From: Sphingobacteriaceae bacterium
GTDB lineage: Bacteria; Bacteroidota; Bacteroidia; B-17B0; Aurantibacillaceae
Assembly: GCA_002319075.1 (NCBI GenBank)
Contig: NVQB01000001.1
Coordinates: 992,001 to 1,056,000 of the forward strand
Reading direction: 5' to 3'
DNA length: 64,000 bases
Numbering within the stretch: the first letter of the stretch is position 1; every line of letters starts with the position of its first letter. The translations under genes and the position numbers were made by a program. Below are positions 1 through 9,527 of this stretch, piece by piece. The notes under the pieces are model-generated. The model saw only the letters and a program-made list of their open reading frames with translations, did no database searches and was not told the DNA's origin.

Positions 1-1
1 T

Positions 2-1186
2 TTGTTTACCTTTCTTTCGTGGTTTATGTTATTGTCGTTGCATAATCGCAATGGATTTATATTACAGGGAGGAGACGATCTTTTACGCATGATTTTATTT
101 TGGGCGATGTTTATTCCCTGGGGAGCACGCTATTCCTGCGACGCCTTGCTCGACAAAAAGCAGCACTTTAGTGAACCTACTATATATTCAGTGGCGGTGT
201 TCGCTTATCTTTTGCAAATTTGTTATATCTACACAGGGTCGGCTTTATTAAAAGGTCCGGAATGGGATCATGATTTTACCGCCATGTATTATGTATACGG
301 ACTCGACCAGGTAAATTACCCAATTACCAACTCCTTATTTTATTATCCCGAGCTTCTTAAAAAGCTTACCATGCTCGCCTATTATTTTGAACTCCTTACC
401 CCGCTCCTCTTTTTTATTCCCCTCAAACATCAATGGTTCAGGCTAACCGGAGTTTTATTCGTTGTGATTTTTCATTTGTGGAACAGCCTTACTTTATATA
501 TAGGGATGTTTCCTTTAATAGGAATGACAACCTGCCTGGGCATTCTCCCTTCTATTACCATGGATTGGTTTGACAAACGGACTTCAAAACTAAAAACACT
601 AATTTCCGCATCTTTTTTAGCGCTCTCGAATTTCCTGGAACACTTGATTCGCTGGAAAAAACCTACTTATGCAAGATCATCCTTTTTTGAAAATGCAAAA
701 ACAGCTACCCTTGTTTTTTTAACCTTATTCATCTTCGACTGGAACTTTAGTAATTTATCTTTTATAAAAAGTAAACTTTCTAATGAATTGAGATTTATTG
801 GATATAGTTTACGTCTTGATCAAAACTGGGGAATGTTTGCTCCGGGCGTTTTTAAAGATGATGGCTGGTTTATTCTTGAAGGTAAAACAGATAAAAATAA
901 GATTATCGATTTGTGGCAAGATGGAAAAGGTGTTACGTATAAAAAGCCGCCAACTATTTCTGGCATGTTTAGAAATGACCGCTGGCGAAAATATTCTGAA
1001 AACCTCATCTTCACTTCCCATAATTATCTAAGAGGTTATTTTTGTAATTATTCGCGCCGCGTTTGGAACGAAAAACACCCAGATCAAAAACTGAAGTCAC
1101 TAAAAATAATTTATATGGGCGAATTCACCCAGCCAGATTACAAATACGTAAGTCCGGTAAAAAATATTTTGTGGGAATGCAATTAG
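2..1186 (+). CDS. HTTM-domain membrane protein (5' truncated by window edge)
   Basis: The reading frame is open from the first bases, so the true start lies upstream; the first codon here (TTG) is probably internal. Several hydrophobic segments are visible in the first 200 residues, including one with FELLTPLLFF and the IFHLWN segment, followed by a soluble tail containing QNWGMFAPGVFKDDGW. Multiple TM helices with a conserved Glu and His and a W-MFAP motif are typical of the HTTM family, related to vitamin-K-dependent gamma-carboxylase. The substrate is unknown. The stop codon overlaps that of the convergent mscS gene by three of four bases. Membrane location and family are fairly sure; function is not. 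Confidence 0.75.
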   Translation: MFTFLSWFMLLSLHNRNGFILQGGDDLLRMILFWAMFIPWGARYSCDALLDKKQHFSEPTIYSVAVFAYLLQICYIYTGSALLKGPEWDHDFTAMYYVYGLDQVNYPITNSLFYYPELLKKLTMLAYYFELLTPLLFFIPLKHQWFRLTGVLFVVIFHLWNSLTLYIGMFPLIGMTTCLGILPSITMDWFDKRTSKLKTLISASFLALSNFLEHLIRWKKPTYARSSFFENAKTATLVFLTLFIFDWNFSNLSFIKSKLSNELRFIGYSLRLDQNWGMFAPGVFKDDGWFILEGKTDKNKIIDLWQDGKGVTYKKPPTISGMFRNDRWRKYSENLIFTSHNYLRGYFCNYSRRVWNEKHPDQKLKSLKIIYMGEFTQPDYKYVSPVKNILWECN

Positions 1187-1998
1187 CCTGAAAATTTAAC
1201 TTCCGCTTCGTTAAGTTTCATAATCACAGCCATCATAATTTCTGATTTGCTTCCAGAGCGGGAACCGTGAAAAGCTTTGGCACTGAACCAATAGATAACC
1301 AGCATTTTTATCTTATCGCCGCTTATACTATCAACTACAACTTTTACAGGCCTTTCTTCATTCATCACGTATTGAAAGTTGCTTACTGTTTTTTTAATCA
1401 GGATCACCGCCTCCTGTAATTTCGAAGACTCAATACTGATGGAGAATTCCTGCCTCAAATTATTATCATCGTTGAGATAGCGTGTTAAAGGATTCTTTAA
1501 GATCGCCGAATTCGGTATCATGATAATTTTACCATTCTCCGCTTCTACCGTGGTTTGGCGCATCGTCATGTCTTTCACAATTCCTTTAACACCGGTACAT
1601 TCTATAAGATTTCCTACATGATAAGGCCTGCTAAAGGCAAGAATAATACCAGAGAGAAAATTTTCGCCGATATCCTTTAAGGCAAAACCTACAACAAAAG
1701 TAGTTATGCCCGCACCAGCCAGAATTTTATTGGAAACATTTCCTAAACCGAGTATGCCTAAAGCCAACACGGTTCCGAAAATAAAAATAACTGTCCAGAT
1801 TATTTTTCCAACAAAATTTGCAATCAAGATGTCTTTTGAACGTCGCACTGCATAAGTTGAGGCGAGTTTCGATAAAAAATTAGCAAGAAATAATGTAAGT
1901 GTAAAACAAAGAATTCCCCCCAGGATTTCAGGAACATGACTTAAGAAAGCGTTCCATGAAAAATGAAAATTATTTAAAAATCTTTCCAAAGTTACCAA
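1183..1998 (-). CDS. MscS-family small-conductance mechanosensitive channel
   Basis: 271 aa. Three hydrophobic segments (roughly residues 22-45, 62-85, 90-115) come before a soluble domain. The third, pore-lining helix is Gly/Ala rich (ILAGAGITTFVVGFALKD), and the beta domain follows (VGNLIECTGVKGIVKDMTMRQT, then IMIPNSAILKNPLTRY). This is the compact MscS architecture, which releases solutes under hypo-osmotic shock at the inner membrane. No ATG exists near the N terminus, so translation probably starts at TTG, four bases after the NYN gene stop, consistent with coupling. It is the last gene of a three-gene minus-strand operon. Confidence 0.9.
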   Translation of the reverse strand: MVTLERFLNNFHFSWNAFLSHVPEILGGILCFTLTLFLANFLSKLASTYAVRRSKDILIANFVGKIIWTVIFIFGTVLALGILGLGNVSNKILAGAGITTFVVGFALKDIGENFLSGIILAFSRPYHVGNLIECTGVKGIVKDMTMRQTTVEAENGKIIMIPNSAILKNPLTRYLNDDNNLRQEFSISIESSKLQEAVILIKKTVSNFQYVMNEERPVKVVVDSISGDKIKMLVIYWFSAKAFHGSRSGSKSEIMMAVIMKLNEAEVKFSG

Positions 1999-2002
1999 GA
2001 AT

Positions 2003-2578
2003 TTAAAGTCTGACAGGCATTACCTGGCGTCCATCTTTTATAAAAGTGATGGTATTGTAATGGTCTTCGAGTGACACATAATGCCCATGCTCTTTTGCAA
2101 AATGTTTTAACCCATGGTGACAAATGGAATCCCAACTAAACAAATTCAATTTCCATCCATCTTCGGTAAAGCCTTTTACGTCGTATAAAAACCCTTTTTC
2201 TTCACTAAAGCCTTTTCCATCTCCTGTGCAAAGCACTATAGTTCCGGGAGTCTCGCGGTATTTCCGGTGATGGCGGTACATAGAAAGTTGAATAGCCTGA
2301 TCTACTGTTTCGTTTTCGCCGCTTGCTGCACGCGGAATAAGTTGTAAGTCTATTCCCTTATCAGTAATCCCTTTAAAGATATCTTCGTGTTCTGCATTTC
2401 CGCTTCCAGCCCAAACCATTTCGTCAAATCCCATATCACCCTGGGTTACGAGGTAAAGAAAATTCTCAAACGCTATTCTCAGGGAATGACTGTCCTCTTT
2501 TTTATGCCTGGCAGTTTCCTGTCCGCCAATGTAGATGTTAGAATTATCCACGTAAATACAAACCGGTCTTTTTCTCAT
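2003..2578 (-). CDS. NYN-domain (PIN-like) ribonuclease-type protein
   Basis: 191 aa. The N terminus CIYVDNSNIYIGG has the acidic start of an NYN/LabA-like domain. Further acidic positions typical of this metal-dependent nuclease fold are visible in ENETVDQAIQL and CTGDGKGF. The family processes or degrades RNA in known members; the target here is unknown. The ATG overlaps the stop of the upstream iron-permease-like gene (ATGA), and the downstream mscS gene follows after four bases, so the three are probably co-translated. It has no signal peptide and should be cytoplasmic. Confidence 0.8.
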   Translation of the reverse strand: MRKRPVCIYVDNSNIYIGGQETARHKKEDSHSLRIAFENFLYLVTQGDMGFDEMVWAGSGNAEHEDIFKGITDKGIDLQLIPRAASGENETVDQAIQLSMYRHHRKYRETPGTIVLCTGDGKGFSEEKGFLYDVKGFTEDGWKLNLFSWDSICHHGLKHFAKEHGHYVSLEDHYNTITFIKDGRQVMPVRL

Positions 2579-3093
2579 GATCTCATTTTTTTATTTTTTC
2601 CAAAGGTTAATCGGCTCTCTTTCTCAGCATCCAGTTCCTTTTTTAATTCGGTGTTATATTCTGCTTCATCAATAGAATGAGAATGCTGCAAACTTTCTTC
2701 CTTTTTAGCGAATTCACTTAGTTTTGAATAATACTTTTTAATCACTTTCAATTCATCTTCTGTCATACATTCAACATTTACCAAACGGTTGCTTGCAAAT
2801 TCATGAGCTGCCACCAATTCATTTAACTTTAACTGAATCGAAAGCGATTCTTTATTTTGTGATTTCTGAATGAGAAACACCATTAAAAAGGTAACGATTG
2901 TGGTTCCTGTATTTATTACCAGCTGCCAATCTTCAGAGAAATTAAAAATCGGCCCGGATACTGCCCAGCCACTTACTACAAACAAGGCAATTAAAAATGC
3001 ATACGTGCTTCCTGTTGCTTCGGTAACCGCACTGGCAAATTTTTCAAAAAAATGATTTCTTTTTAAGGTTTTACGGGCAGAGCTAAATGACAT
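2575..3093 (-). CDS. Low-affinity iron permease-like two-TM protein
   Basis: About 172 aa from the ATG of MSFSSARKT. An in-frame ATG nine codons upstream would add a Lys-rich leader, which I consider less likely. Two hydrophobic helices (YAFLIALFVVSGWAVSGPIF and VINTGTTIVTFLMVFLIQ) are followed by QNKESLSIQLKLNEL and a charged helical tail. This matches the bacterial low-affinity iron permease family (Pfam PF04120), whose bacterial members are mostly uncharacterised, so iron transport is only inferred. First gene of the operon with the NYN protein and MscS. Confidence 0.8.
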   Translation of the reverse strand: MSFSSARKTLKRNHFFEKFASAVTEATGSTYAFLIALFVVSGWAVSGPIFNFSEDWQLVINTGTTIVTFLMVFLIQKSQNKESLSIQLKLNELVAAHEFASNRLVNVECMTEDELKVIKKYYSKLSEFAKKEESLQHSHSIDEAEYNTELKKELDAEKESRLTFGKNKKMRS

Positions 3094-3120
3094 CTTCTTT
3101 TTTTTTAAAACTATCTCCAA

Positions 3121-3541
3121 TTACATGCCTTCATGAAATGCCTTTAACTAAAGGGTTTCAGTTAGTATTGGGAAATGAATTCTACAAAGTAGCTGATACA
3201 GGGACACTAAGCGATGATTGTCTTCAAAAGCAAGCCGAAAGTTATTCGTTAAAACCCTGCGCTTAGAAGACCGTTTCATTTATCTTCTAAATTAATTCAT
3301 GCAAACAGCCGCAACAGTTTTAGTTAAAAAACAAATAACCGGTTTTACCTTGCTTGCAAAAAACAATTACAAAGCAGACCAAAAAAAACACAAACTTTCA
3401 ATCCTCTACTGAAAAGAGTAAACAAACAATTAACTTATGATTAGTTTCAGATTTATAATTCAACAAGTCAGAATTTTTTTCTGAAATTTATTTAATAAGC
3501 TTTTCCTCCCCGTTATTTTTTGCAAAAAATTCACTTTCTTC
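3121..3541. other. Intergenic region between divergent operons
   Basis: This AT-rich stretch of about 420 bases separates the divergent iron-permease operon and the LytS-type kinase gene, so it should hold both promoters. I could not place a convincing TAnnTTTG element. It contains one short open frame on the plus strand (3138-3266, 42 codons, starting MPLTKGFQLVLGNEFY) without a recognisable ribosome binding site. I see no RNA gene or repeat. Confidence 0.5.
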
Positions 3542-3550
3542 GTGAATAAC

Positions 3551-5572
3551 ATGAAGTCACCCACCATTAAAAAAAGAATTAACAAGCCAACCGGAAGTCT
3601 CCGAATAAAGGCATTGTTAGGACTTCTCATTTTTAGCATTACACTTCACTCTCAAAACAAAAAAGATTCGCTATGGAGCGTTTGGAAAGACACAAAAGTT
3701 CACGATACGGTCCGTTTTATTGCCTTAGACAAAATTTGCCAGACCTATTATACCGTAATGCCTGATACAATTATCGCTTACACCAATCTGGCCTACGATT
3801 TTTCTAAAAAAATAAATTATAGGAGGGGTATGGCTCAGTCTATGCTTGTGCGGGCAGCTACCTATGGAATAAAAGGAGATTATAAAAGCTCGCTTTATTA
3901 TAACAAAGAAGTTTTAAAATTAAACACTACTCTGCACAACGAAAGTGGCATAAATAAATGTTATCTGAATATGGGCACCTGTTATGAGCACTTGGGAGAT
4001 CAGGCTACAGCCGTAAAGTTTTATTACAGGGCATTAAAGGGATTCTCGGAAAGTAACGATACCAGACCAGCAATTGTTCAAAGTAATAAGCAATGTATGG
4101 CTTTTGCTTTTGGAAACCTTGCCGGTATTTACCGCAATGTAAATCAAAGTGATTCAGCACTTATGCTAATAAAAAAAGCTCTTGCTATTCACACCGAGAT
4201 GAAGAATACGATTAACATGATTCGCACTTACAATGCTTTGGGAAATATTTATTATTACACATACGATCCCGATAACGCCATTCCCAATTACAAAAAAGCG
4301 ATAGCACTTTGCACAAATCCGGTTAATGACAGAGATCTTGCTGATTCTTACACTTATCTTGCGCAAGGTTACATAGAAAAAGGTGATTTTTTAAAAGCTA
4401 AAGAAGCTTGCTTAAAAGCCCTTAAAATCGGAGAACAGCTTAAGGATAGTTTATGTATTGGTATAACATTAAATATCTTAAGCAGCACTCTACACGAATT
4501 GGGTGATATAAATCAGGCTATAGAGAAGGGTGCAATTGCTTTTAGAATTTTTAAGAACGTGGAGGCTATGCCCATGGCAGTTAACAAGGCAATAAATCTT
4601 GCCATGTTGTATTCGCAGGTTCATGATTTAAAGAAAGCGAAAGAGATGTATGCCTTCTATTTTAAGAACAGGGATGTTTCAAATGTAGACCGGGCCAAGG
4701 AAGAATTATTCCGGAGCCAGGTGAAATACGATTTTGAAAAAAAACAGCTATTGGCTAAAGCCGAGACCGAAAAAAAATTAAATGCTTTAAAATTTGAAGC
4801 AGAGCAGAAAGTCGTTAAAAGAAATACGCTGCTAATCATTGTCTCTTTTTTGCTTTTATTAATATTACTAAGCGCCTTGTTCATTTACAATAATTTCAGG
4901 CAGAAAAACATAATCAACGAACAAAAGCATAATCTTTTGAAACAACAGCTTTTGGTTTCACAAATGAACCCGCATTTTATATTCAATTCCTTAACTGCCG
5001 TGCAAAATTTCATTTTCCGGCAGGATAGTTTGCACGCCGGCATCTATCTGAAAAAGTTTTCGGAGCTTATTCGCATGATTCTTGATTTTTCACGTAAGGA
5101 CGTAATCTCATTGAGTGACGAACATCTCTTTTTACAAAACTACCTGGAGCTGCAAAAATTACGTTTCGACAATAAATTAAATTACGAGTTAAAGATCGAC
5201 CCCCAGCTCGAAATGGATATGGTAATGATTCCACCCATGCTCGCCCAGCCCTTTATAGAGAATGCTATTGAGCACGGCATCTTTTATAAAAACGGAGAAG
5301 GTTTTCTGTCTATCAAAATTTCTCTTAAAAACAATACACTTCTGTACGAAATAGAAGATGATGGAATTGGACTAAGTGAGTCTTTAAAACTAAAAAGCGC
5401 GTTTGATAAAAAACACAAGTCTCTCGCCATACAGATTACTAAAGAACGTATTGAAACAATGAATATGCAGAACAATACAGACTTCGAAATAGAAATTAAA
5501 GACAAAGCTATGACTCAAAAAAATTCATCGGGTGTTTATGTAAAATTTGCAACTCCTTATCTGACTTTATAA
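3551..5572 (+). CDS. TPR-containing LytS/YehU-type sensor histidine kinase
   Basis: 673 aa from the ATG; an in-frame GTG three codons upstream is a less likely start. An N-terminal hydrophobic segment (signal or anchor) leads into a TPR array over roughly residues 75-390 (for example KCYLNMGTCYEHLGDQATA), then a coiled stretch and one TM helix near residue 425. The cytoplasmic part carries the His_kinase motif MNPHFIFNSL (His475) and an HATPase with ENAIEHGI and DDGIGL. This is a typical Bacteroidota sensor pairing periplasmic TPRs with a LytS-family kinase. The response regulator gene starts one base after the stop, so the two form a two-component pair. The stimulus is unknown. Confidence 0.92.
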   Translation: MKSPTIKKRINKPTGSLRIKALLGLLIFSITLHSQNKKDSLWSVWKDTKVHDTVRFIALDKICQTYYTVMPDTIIAYTNLAYDFSKKINYRRGMAQSMLVRAATYGIKGDYKSSLYYNKEVLKLNTTLHNESGINKCYLNMGTCYEHLGDQATAVKFYYRALKGFSESNDTRPAIVQSNKQCMAFAFGNLAGIYRNVNQSDSALMLIKKALAIHTEMKNTINMIRTYNALGNIYYYTYDPDNAIPNYKKAIALCTNPVNDRDLADSYTYLAQGYIEKGDFLKAKEACLKALKIGEQLKDSLCIGITLNILSSTLHELGDINQAIEKGAIAFRIFKNVEAMPMAVNKAINLAMLYSQVHDLKKAKEMYAFYFKNRDVSNVDRAKEELFRSQVKYDFEKKQLLAKAETEKKLNALKFEAEQKVVKRNTLLIIVSFLLLLILLSALFIYNNFRQKNIINEQKHNLLKQQLLVSQMNPHFIFNSLTAVQNFIFRQDSLHAGIYLKKFSELIRMILDFSRKDVISLSDEHLFLQNYLELQKLRFDNKLNYELKIDPQLEMDMVMIPPMLAQPFIENAIEHGIFYKNGEGFLSIKISLKNNTLLYEIEDDGIGLSESLKLKSAFDKKHKSLAIQITKERIETMNMQNNTDFEIEIKDKAMTQKNSSGVYVKFATPYLTL

Positions 5573-5573
5573 A

Positions 5574-6317
5574 ATGAAGGCTATAATCATTGACGACGAA
5601 AAAAACTCGACAGAGTTAACTTCTTCTATTTTAAGAGACTATTGCCCCAGGGTAAAAATTTTAGCCACAGCCTCTTCCGTTGGCGAAGCATATAAAACAA
5701 TTATTCAATTACAACCTGACCTTATTTTTTTGGATGTTCAAATGCAGGATGGAACAGGGTTTGATCTCCTGAATAAATTTCCACTTATTAATTTTAAAAT
5801 TATATTTATAACCGCTCACCAGGAATTTGCAGTAAACGCTTTTAAACGCAGTGCTATTGACTATTTGCTAAAACCCATCGCTCCGCCAGATATTATTAAC
5901 GCTGTTTCTAAAGCTGAGCAACAGTTTAATAACAACGAATGGAATTCTCAACTCAAAACCTTGTTGGGAAATGTTTCAGAGCCTTTGCAACAAAGACAAA
6001 AACTTGTTCTTAAAACCATGGAGCGAATTTACTCGGTGCACCTTAACGAAATTATTCGCTTTCAGTCAGAAGGAAGTTATACAGAGGTATATCTCGAAAA
6101 AGGGAAAAAAATTGTTGTATCCAAACTCCTGAAAGAATTTGATGAACTCCTGAGTTCGAATGGGTTTATAAGAGTTCACCAATCGCACCTGATAAACAGT
6201 GAATTCATTTTTTGTTTTGAGAAAACACAAAACCTTGTAACGATGAAAGATGATTCTACTGTACCGGTTTCTGTAAGAAAAAAAGAAACGCTGATGAGTC
6301 TTCTCAACTCTATTTAA
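5574..6317 (+). CDS. LytTR-family response regulator
   Basis: 247 aa. The receiver domain shows IIIDDEKN at the start, phosphoacceptor Asp54 in IFLDVQMQDG, and a Lys in LLKPIAPPD. The C-terminal half (about 145-245) is a LytTR DNA-binding domain, with IRFQSEGSYTEVYL and the FIRVHQSHLIN motif. It starts one base after the upstream kinase stop and must be its partner. LytTR regulators bind direct repeats upstream of targets; the next gene, a T9SS cargo protein, is a possible but unproven target. Confidence 0.95.
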   Translation: MKAIIIDDEKNSTELTSSILRDYCPRVKILATASSVGEAYKTIIQLQPDLIFLDVQMQDGTGFDLLNKFPLINFKIIFITAHQEFAVNAFKRSAIDYLLKPIAPPDIINAVSKAEQQFNNNEWNSQLKTLLGNVSEPLQQRQKLVLKTMERIYSVHLNEIIRFQSEGSYTEVYLEKGKKIVVSKLLKEFDELLSSNGFIRVHQSHLINSEFIFCFEKTQNLVTMKDDSTVPVSVRKKETLMSLLNSI

Positions 6318-6463
6318 ACGAATTTAAATTCGCTTACGACGCTTTTTCGTATCTCCCCTACGTTTATAAATCTCTCTTCCATCCAGTGTAAAACTGCACG
6401 ACTTTTGTTGGGTATGCACTTGAATCCACAAGGATTTAAACTTATTACTAATAACAAAAATTC

Positions 6464-8095
6464 ATGAAAAGAAAAATTACTTTACTCGCACTCGCTGCCT
6501 GCTCTGTTTTTACCATGAGCTCACAGGTTACTCTTTACGAAAGTTTCACTGCACCCTTTAATCCCGTTGCAAGCGGTTGGGACGTGCAAAATCTTTCCTC
6601 AACTACCGGCACCAACACAAGTGGCTGGAGGCAGGGAAATGCAAATTCCTACCTTACCGCTTTGAAGGGCAATCCCGACGATTATTTTTCTGTAGATAAA
6701 TACGCCACCAGTTTAACCGGAGCAACAAATACAATTAGTTGCTGGCTAATTACGCCAACGGTAAATCTTACAAACGGGGGTATCCTTCAATTTTCAATTA
6801 AGAGTTTTACAGCAAATCCGGGAAGGCCGGAAAGATTGCAGATCTACTATAGTTTTGGCACCGGTAATAACGTGGGTAGTTCAGCGGGTTCTGCAACAAA
6901 CACCGCAGGTACATTTACCACGCTTATTGCTGACATCAATCCTAACATGACATCTACTTTTGCAAATCTCTGGTCATGGGCAAATACTTATTCTTTAACA
7001 GGTATAACCACACCAGGAGTTGGGCGAATTGCTTTCAGATATTACATAGAGAATGGTGGAGATGCCGCACCCAACGGAAATTACATTGGACTTGACGAGG
7101 TGCGTTATCAAATGCCTTGCGCCCGCCCTAATTTTTTCGGCGATGTAACCAACACACCAACAGTTTGTACCGGAACGTCCACACAATTAAAAATATATCC
7201 GGCGGGTTCTAATGCTCCGACTACTTATACCTGGTTTAACGGCGCAACAACGAGCCTTACAGCATATACTTTTACCCAGGCTGGAGTCAGGGAAATTTGC
7301 TCCCTTGGTCAAAATGCCACAGGATGCCAGCACCTGGACGTATCTTATATTTTTGTACAAGCAAGTCCAACTGTTGCTGTTGCTTTTAATCCAAATGGTG
7401 TTATTTGTTCAGGAAATACAGTAGCGGTAACTTCCAGCGGAGCTAACACTTACACTTATTTTCTGGGAACAAATAGTTATACCTCAAACCCGATAACTTT
7501 ATCTGCACCCCAAGTAAACACCTTAAGTTCAACTCAGTTTACGGTAGTGGGAACAGCCACCAATGGTTGCCTGGGCGGACAGTACGTAACGCTTAATATA
7601 AATCCTAATCCAACTATAACCGCCATAGCTTCCAGGAGTACAATTTGTGTAAAGCAAACAGTAACCTTAACGGCTAACGGCGCTGCAACTTATAGTTGGA
7701 CTGGCGCCTCAGCTTCCACACTCACTGCATTTACTTATACGGCTGGAAGCACGGCGGGCGCACAGCAATTTACCGTGTACGGGGTTTCTCAGGCTGGATG
7801 TAAATCCGCCAATGTGGTAACAACAGTTTCTGTATCAAATTGCACAGGATTTGAAAACACACTTTCCACTTCACTTCAACCTTCTATTTATCCTAATCCA
7901 TTTAAAGATGAATTAAACTTTCAGAATTTCGAGGGCAGTGTAAGCATTTATAATATATCAGGACAATTAGTAGCCTATACCACCACACAAGAAAGCAGAA
8001 TGCTGATAACATCCTCTTTTTCTCCGGGAATTTACTTAGTGAAAGCAACCAGCACTTTGGGTGAAGTGTATAATTTTAAATTAATTAAAGATTAA
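6464..8095 (+). CDS. Secreted T9SS cargo protein with choice-of-anchor J-like and Ig-like repeats
   Basis: 543 aa. It has a Sec signal peptide (MKRKITLLALAACSVFTMSS), then a beta-sandwich region of about 200 residues (GWDVQNLSSTTGTNTSGWRQ, then RIAFRYYIENGGDAAPNGNY and IGLDEV) resembling choice-of-anchor J/cleaved-adhesin domains. Three Ser/Thr-rich modules of about 75-80 residues follow, each with an early Cys and a late GC pair (ICSGNTVAVTSSGANTYTY ... TNGC). The C terminus (YPNPFKDELNF ... SPGIYLVKATS) is a type A T9SS sorting domain. It is predicted to be exported by T9SS and attached to or released from the cell surface. The ligand is unknown. Confidence 0.88.
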   Translation: MKRKITLLALAACSVFTMSSQVTLYESFTAPFNPVASGWDVQNLSSTTGTNTSGWRQGNANSYLTALKGNPDDYFSVDKYATSLTGATNTISCWLITPTVNLTNGGILQFSIKSFTANPGRPERLQIYYSFGTGNNVGSSAGSATNTAGTFTTLIADINPNMTSTFANLWSWANTYSLTGITTPGVGRIAFRYYIENGGDAAPNGNYIGLDEVRYQMPCARPNFFGDVTNTPTVCTGTSTQLKIYPAGSNAPTTYTWFNGATTSLTAYTFTQAGVREICSLGQNATGCQHLDVSYIFVQASPTVAVAFNPNGVICSGNTVAVTSSGANTYTYFLGTNSYTSNPITLSAPQVNTLSSTQFTVVGTATNGCLGGQYVTLNINPNPTITAIASRSTICVKQTVTLTANGAATYSWTGASASTLTAFTYTAGSTAGAQQFTVYGVSQAGCKSANVVTTVSVSNCTGFENTLSTSLQPSIYPNPFKDELNFQNFEGSVSIYNISGQLVAYTTTQESRMLITSSFSPGIYLVKATSTLGEVYNFKLIKD

Positions 8096-8112
8096 TTAAA
8101 ATTTTCCTTCGG

Positions 8113-8143
8113 AAAGAAGTCTCCGGGGAGAGACTTCTTTTTT
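8113..8143 (+). terminator. Rho-independent terminator after the T9SS cargo gene
   Basis: An 11-bp perfect stem (AAAGAAGTCTC with GAGACTTCTTT), a 6-base loop CGGGGA and a following T run lie 18 bases after the stop codon. Confidence 0.9.
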
Positions 8144-8161
8144 ATTTTATTTACAAAAAAA

Positions 8162-8192
8162 AAACGCCCGTAAAACTTTGTTACGGGCGTTT
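8162..8192 (-). terminator. Rho-independent terminator for the GDSL lipoprotein gene
   Basis: The stem AAACGCCCGTAA / TTACGGGCGTTT has a 7-base loop. On the minus strand it is followed by a run of T (the A run at 8155-8164 on the plus strand), just after the stop of the GDSL hydrolase gene. Confidence 0.9.
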
Positions 8193-8208
8193 GTTGTTTT
8201 GCATAAAT

Positions 8209-9516
8209 TTAGTTTGGAAAAACAACGCCTTTATAATCACCAACATTTAATAAAGGTACAGTAGAACTATATTTTGCATTTATAGCTTTTAAAAACTCGT
8301 TAGCTAACAAAGCATTTCCTTTTGGTGTTAAATGCACCCCATCCAAAGAAAAAGCACCCCCGCTCACAAACGTAGCAGAAGTTAGAACTCCGTTGTAGGT
8401 AATTCCTTTTTTTGCTTGTGCCATAAAAGCATTAACATCCACGTACGCCAGACCTTTTGCATCTGCTACAGCTCTGAGTTTAGCGTTAAAACCCGCCACA
8501 CCATTTTGTATGTTTGCGATTTCGGTAGTGCTCAAAACGTATTGATTCGCTATCGGTTTAGTAGAGCCCCAGCCTGCGCACTTCAGTGAATCTTGTGGAG
8601 TCGATAATAAAATCAATTCATTTGACTTAATCTGACGCATGCCACCAGGAGCTGAAGCATCAGCAATGATGAATGCGTTGCTCCCTTCCGAAAATTTAAT
8701 GCCAAGCTGTGCATAGGCAGCACTTAACCCTGCGGCTTGCGTTGCATCGAGTGTTAAACCATTGTAAGGTACAGTAGTGAAATAAGGAATATTCGTAACA
8801 TCAGGAATATTTCCAATAACTCCCTTTGCCCCATTTGACATCATCGTTCCAACTATTAAATCAATAACACCACCAAAATAGGCAACGTTTGTTACCGAAT
8901 CTGCTGCACCCCCGGCTAAGGCATACGACAGCACATCATTGTTCCCAATAAAAAGAGAAAAGAAGGTTGCTTTCTGCGCTGAAGCTTCTGCAAGAATAGA
9001 GGACGTTTGAGGATTGGCGGTCATGCGCCCGAAAAATGGATTTGCCATTCCATACCCCGGATACGGAACGTGAAAAGATTTGGCACCAGGTACGCCCATA
9101 TTATTAAAAGGACCCGTTGAAGAAATGTTTGATGTAAAAATACTAAAGTCACCTGCTCCTCCAACCGGAGATAAAGCTGTGACACCTTTACAATCTTTTT
9201 TATAGCCGAGTGTCAATTTTGAATTTAAAGATCCGCCAATACCCACCGAACTCATGTTTACCAGGGGCTGCCTAAATTCTCCGCCACCTATGAGTTTAAA
9301 TTGCTGTGCAATAAGATTTGGATAAGAAACCATTTGTCCGTCGTAATACAAAGCATTGTCTGCATAGCCGGAGGTGATCGAATTTCCGATGGACACGTAT
9401 TTACTAACATCCAAAGATCCGGCTTCAGGTGTTGGAGCTTTTTGATCAGGTTTGCAACTTACTATTGCTACTGCAGCAAAGGCTCCTAGAAGCGTTTTAT
9501 AAAATATATTTTGCAT
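8209..9516 (-). CDS. SGNH/GDSL hydrolase lipoprotein (probable outer-membrane esterase/lipase)
   Basis: 435 aa. A lipoprotein signal ends at VAIVSC (Cys21). SGNH blocks are visible: YVSIGNSITSG with nucleophile Ser46, an IGNND block, and LDGVHLTPKG carrying the catalytic Asp392 and His395. It probably hydrolyses ester bonds in lipids at the cell surface or periplasm. The start lies 11 bases after the stop of the FadL gene, so the two are co-transcribed; an esterase releasing acyl chains beside a fatty-acid porin fits well. The exact substrate cannot be told from sequence. Confidence 0.9.
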   Translation of the reverse strand: MQNIFYKTLLGAFAAVAIVSCKPDQKAPTPEAGSLDVSKYVSIGNSITSGYADNALYYDGQMVSYPNLIAQQFKLIGGGEFRQPLVNMSSVGIGGSLNSKLTLGYKKDCKGVTALSPVGGAGDFSIFTSNISSTGPFNNMGVPGAKSFHVPYPGYGMANPFFGRMTANPQTSSILAEASAQKATFFSLFIGNNDVLSYALAGGAADSVTNVAYFGGVIDLIVGTMMSNGAKGVIGNIPDVTNIPYFTTVPYNGLTLDATQAAGLSAAYAQLGIKFSEGSNAFIIADASAPGGMRQIKSNELILLSTPQDSLKCAGWGSTKPIANQYVLSTTEIANIQNGVAGFNAKLRAVADAKGLAYVDVNAFMAQAKKGITYNGVLTSATFVSGGAFSLDGVHLTPKGNALLANEFLKAINAKYSSTVPLLNVGDYKGVVFPN

Positions 9517-9527
9517 GATACTTAGAA

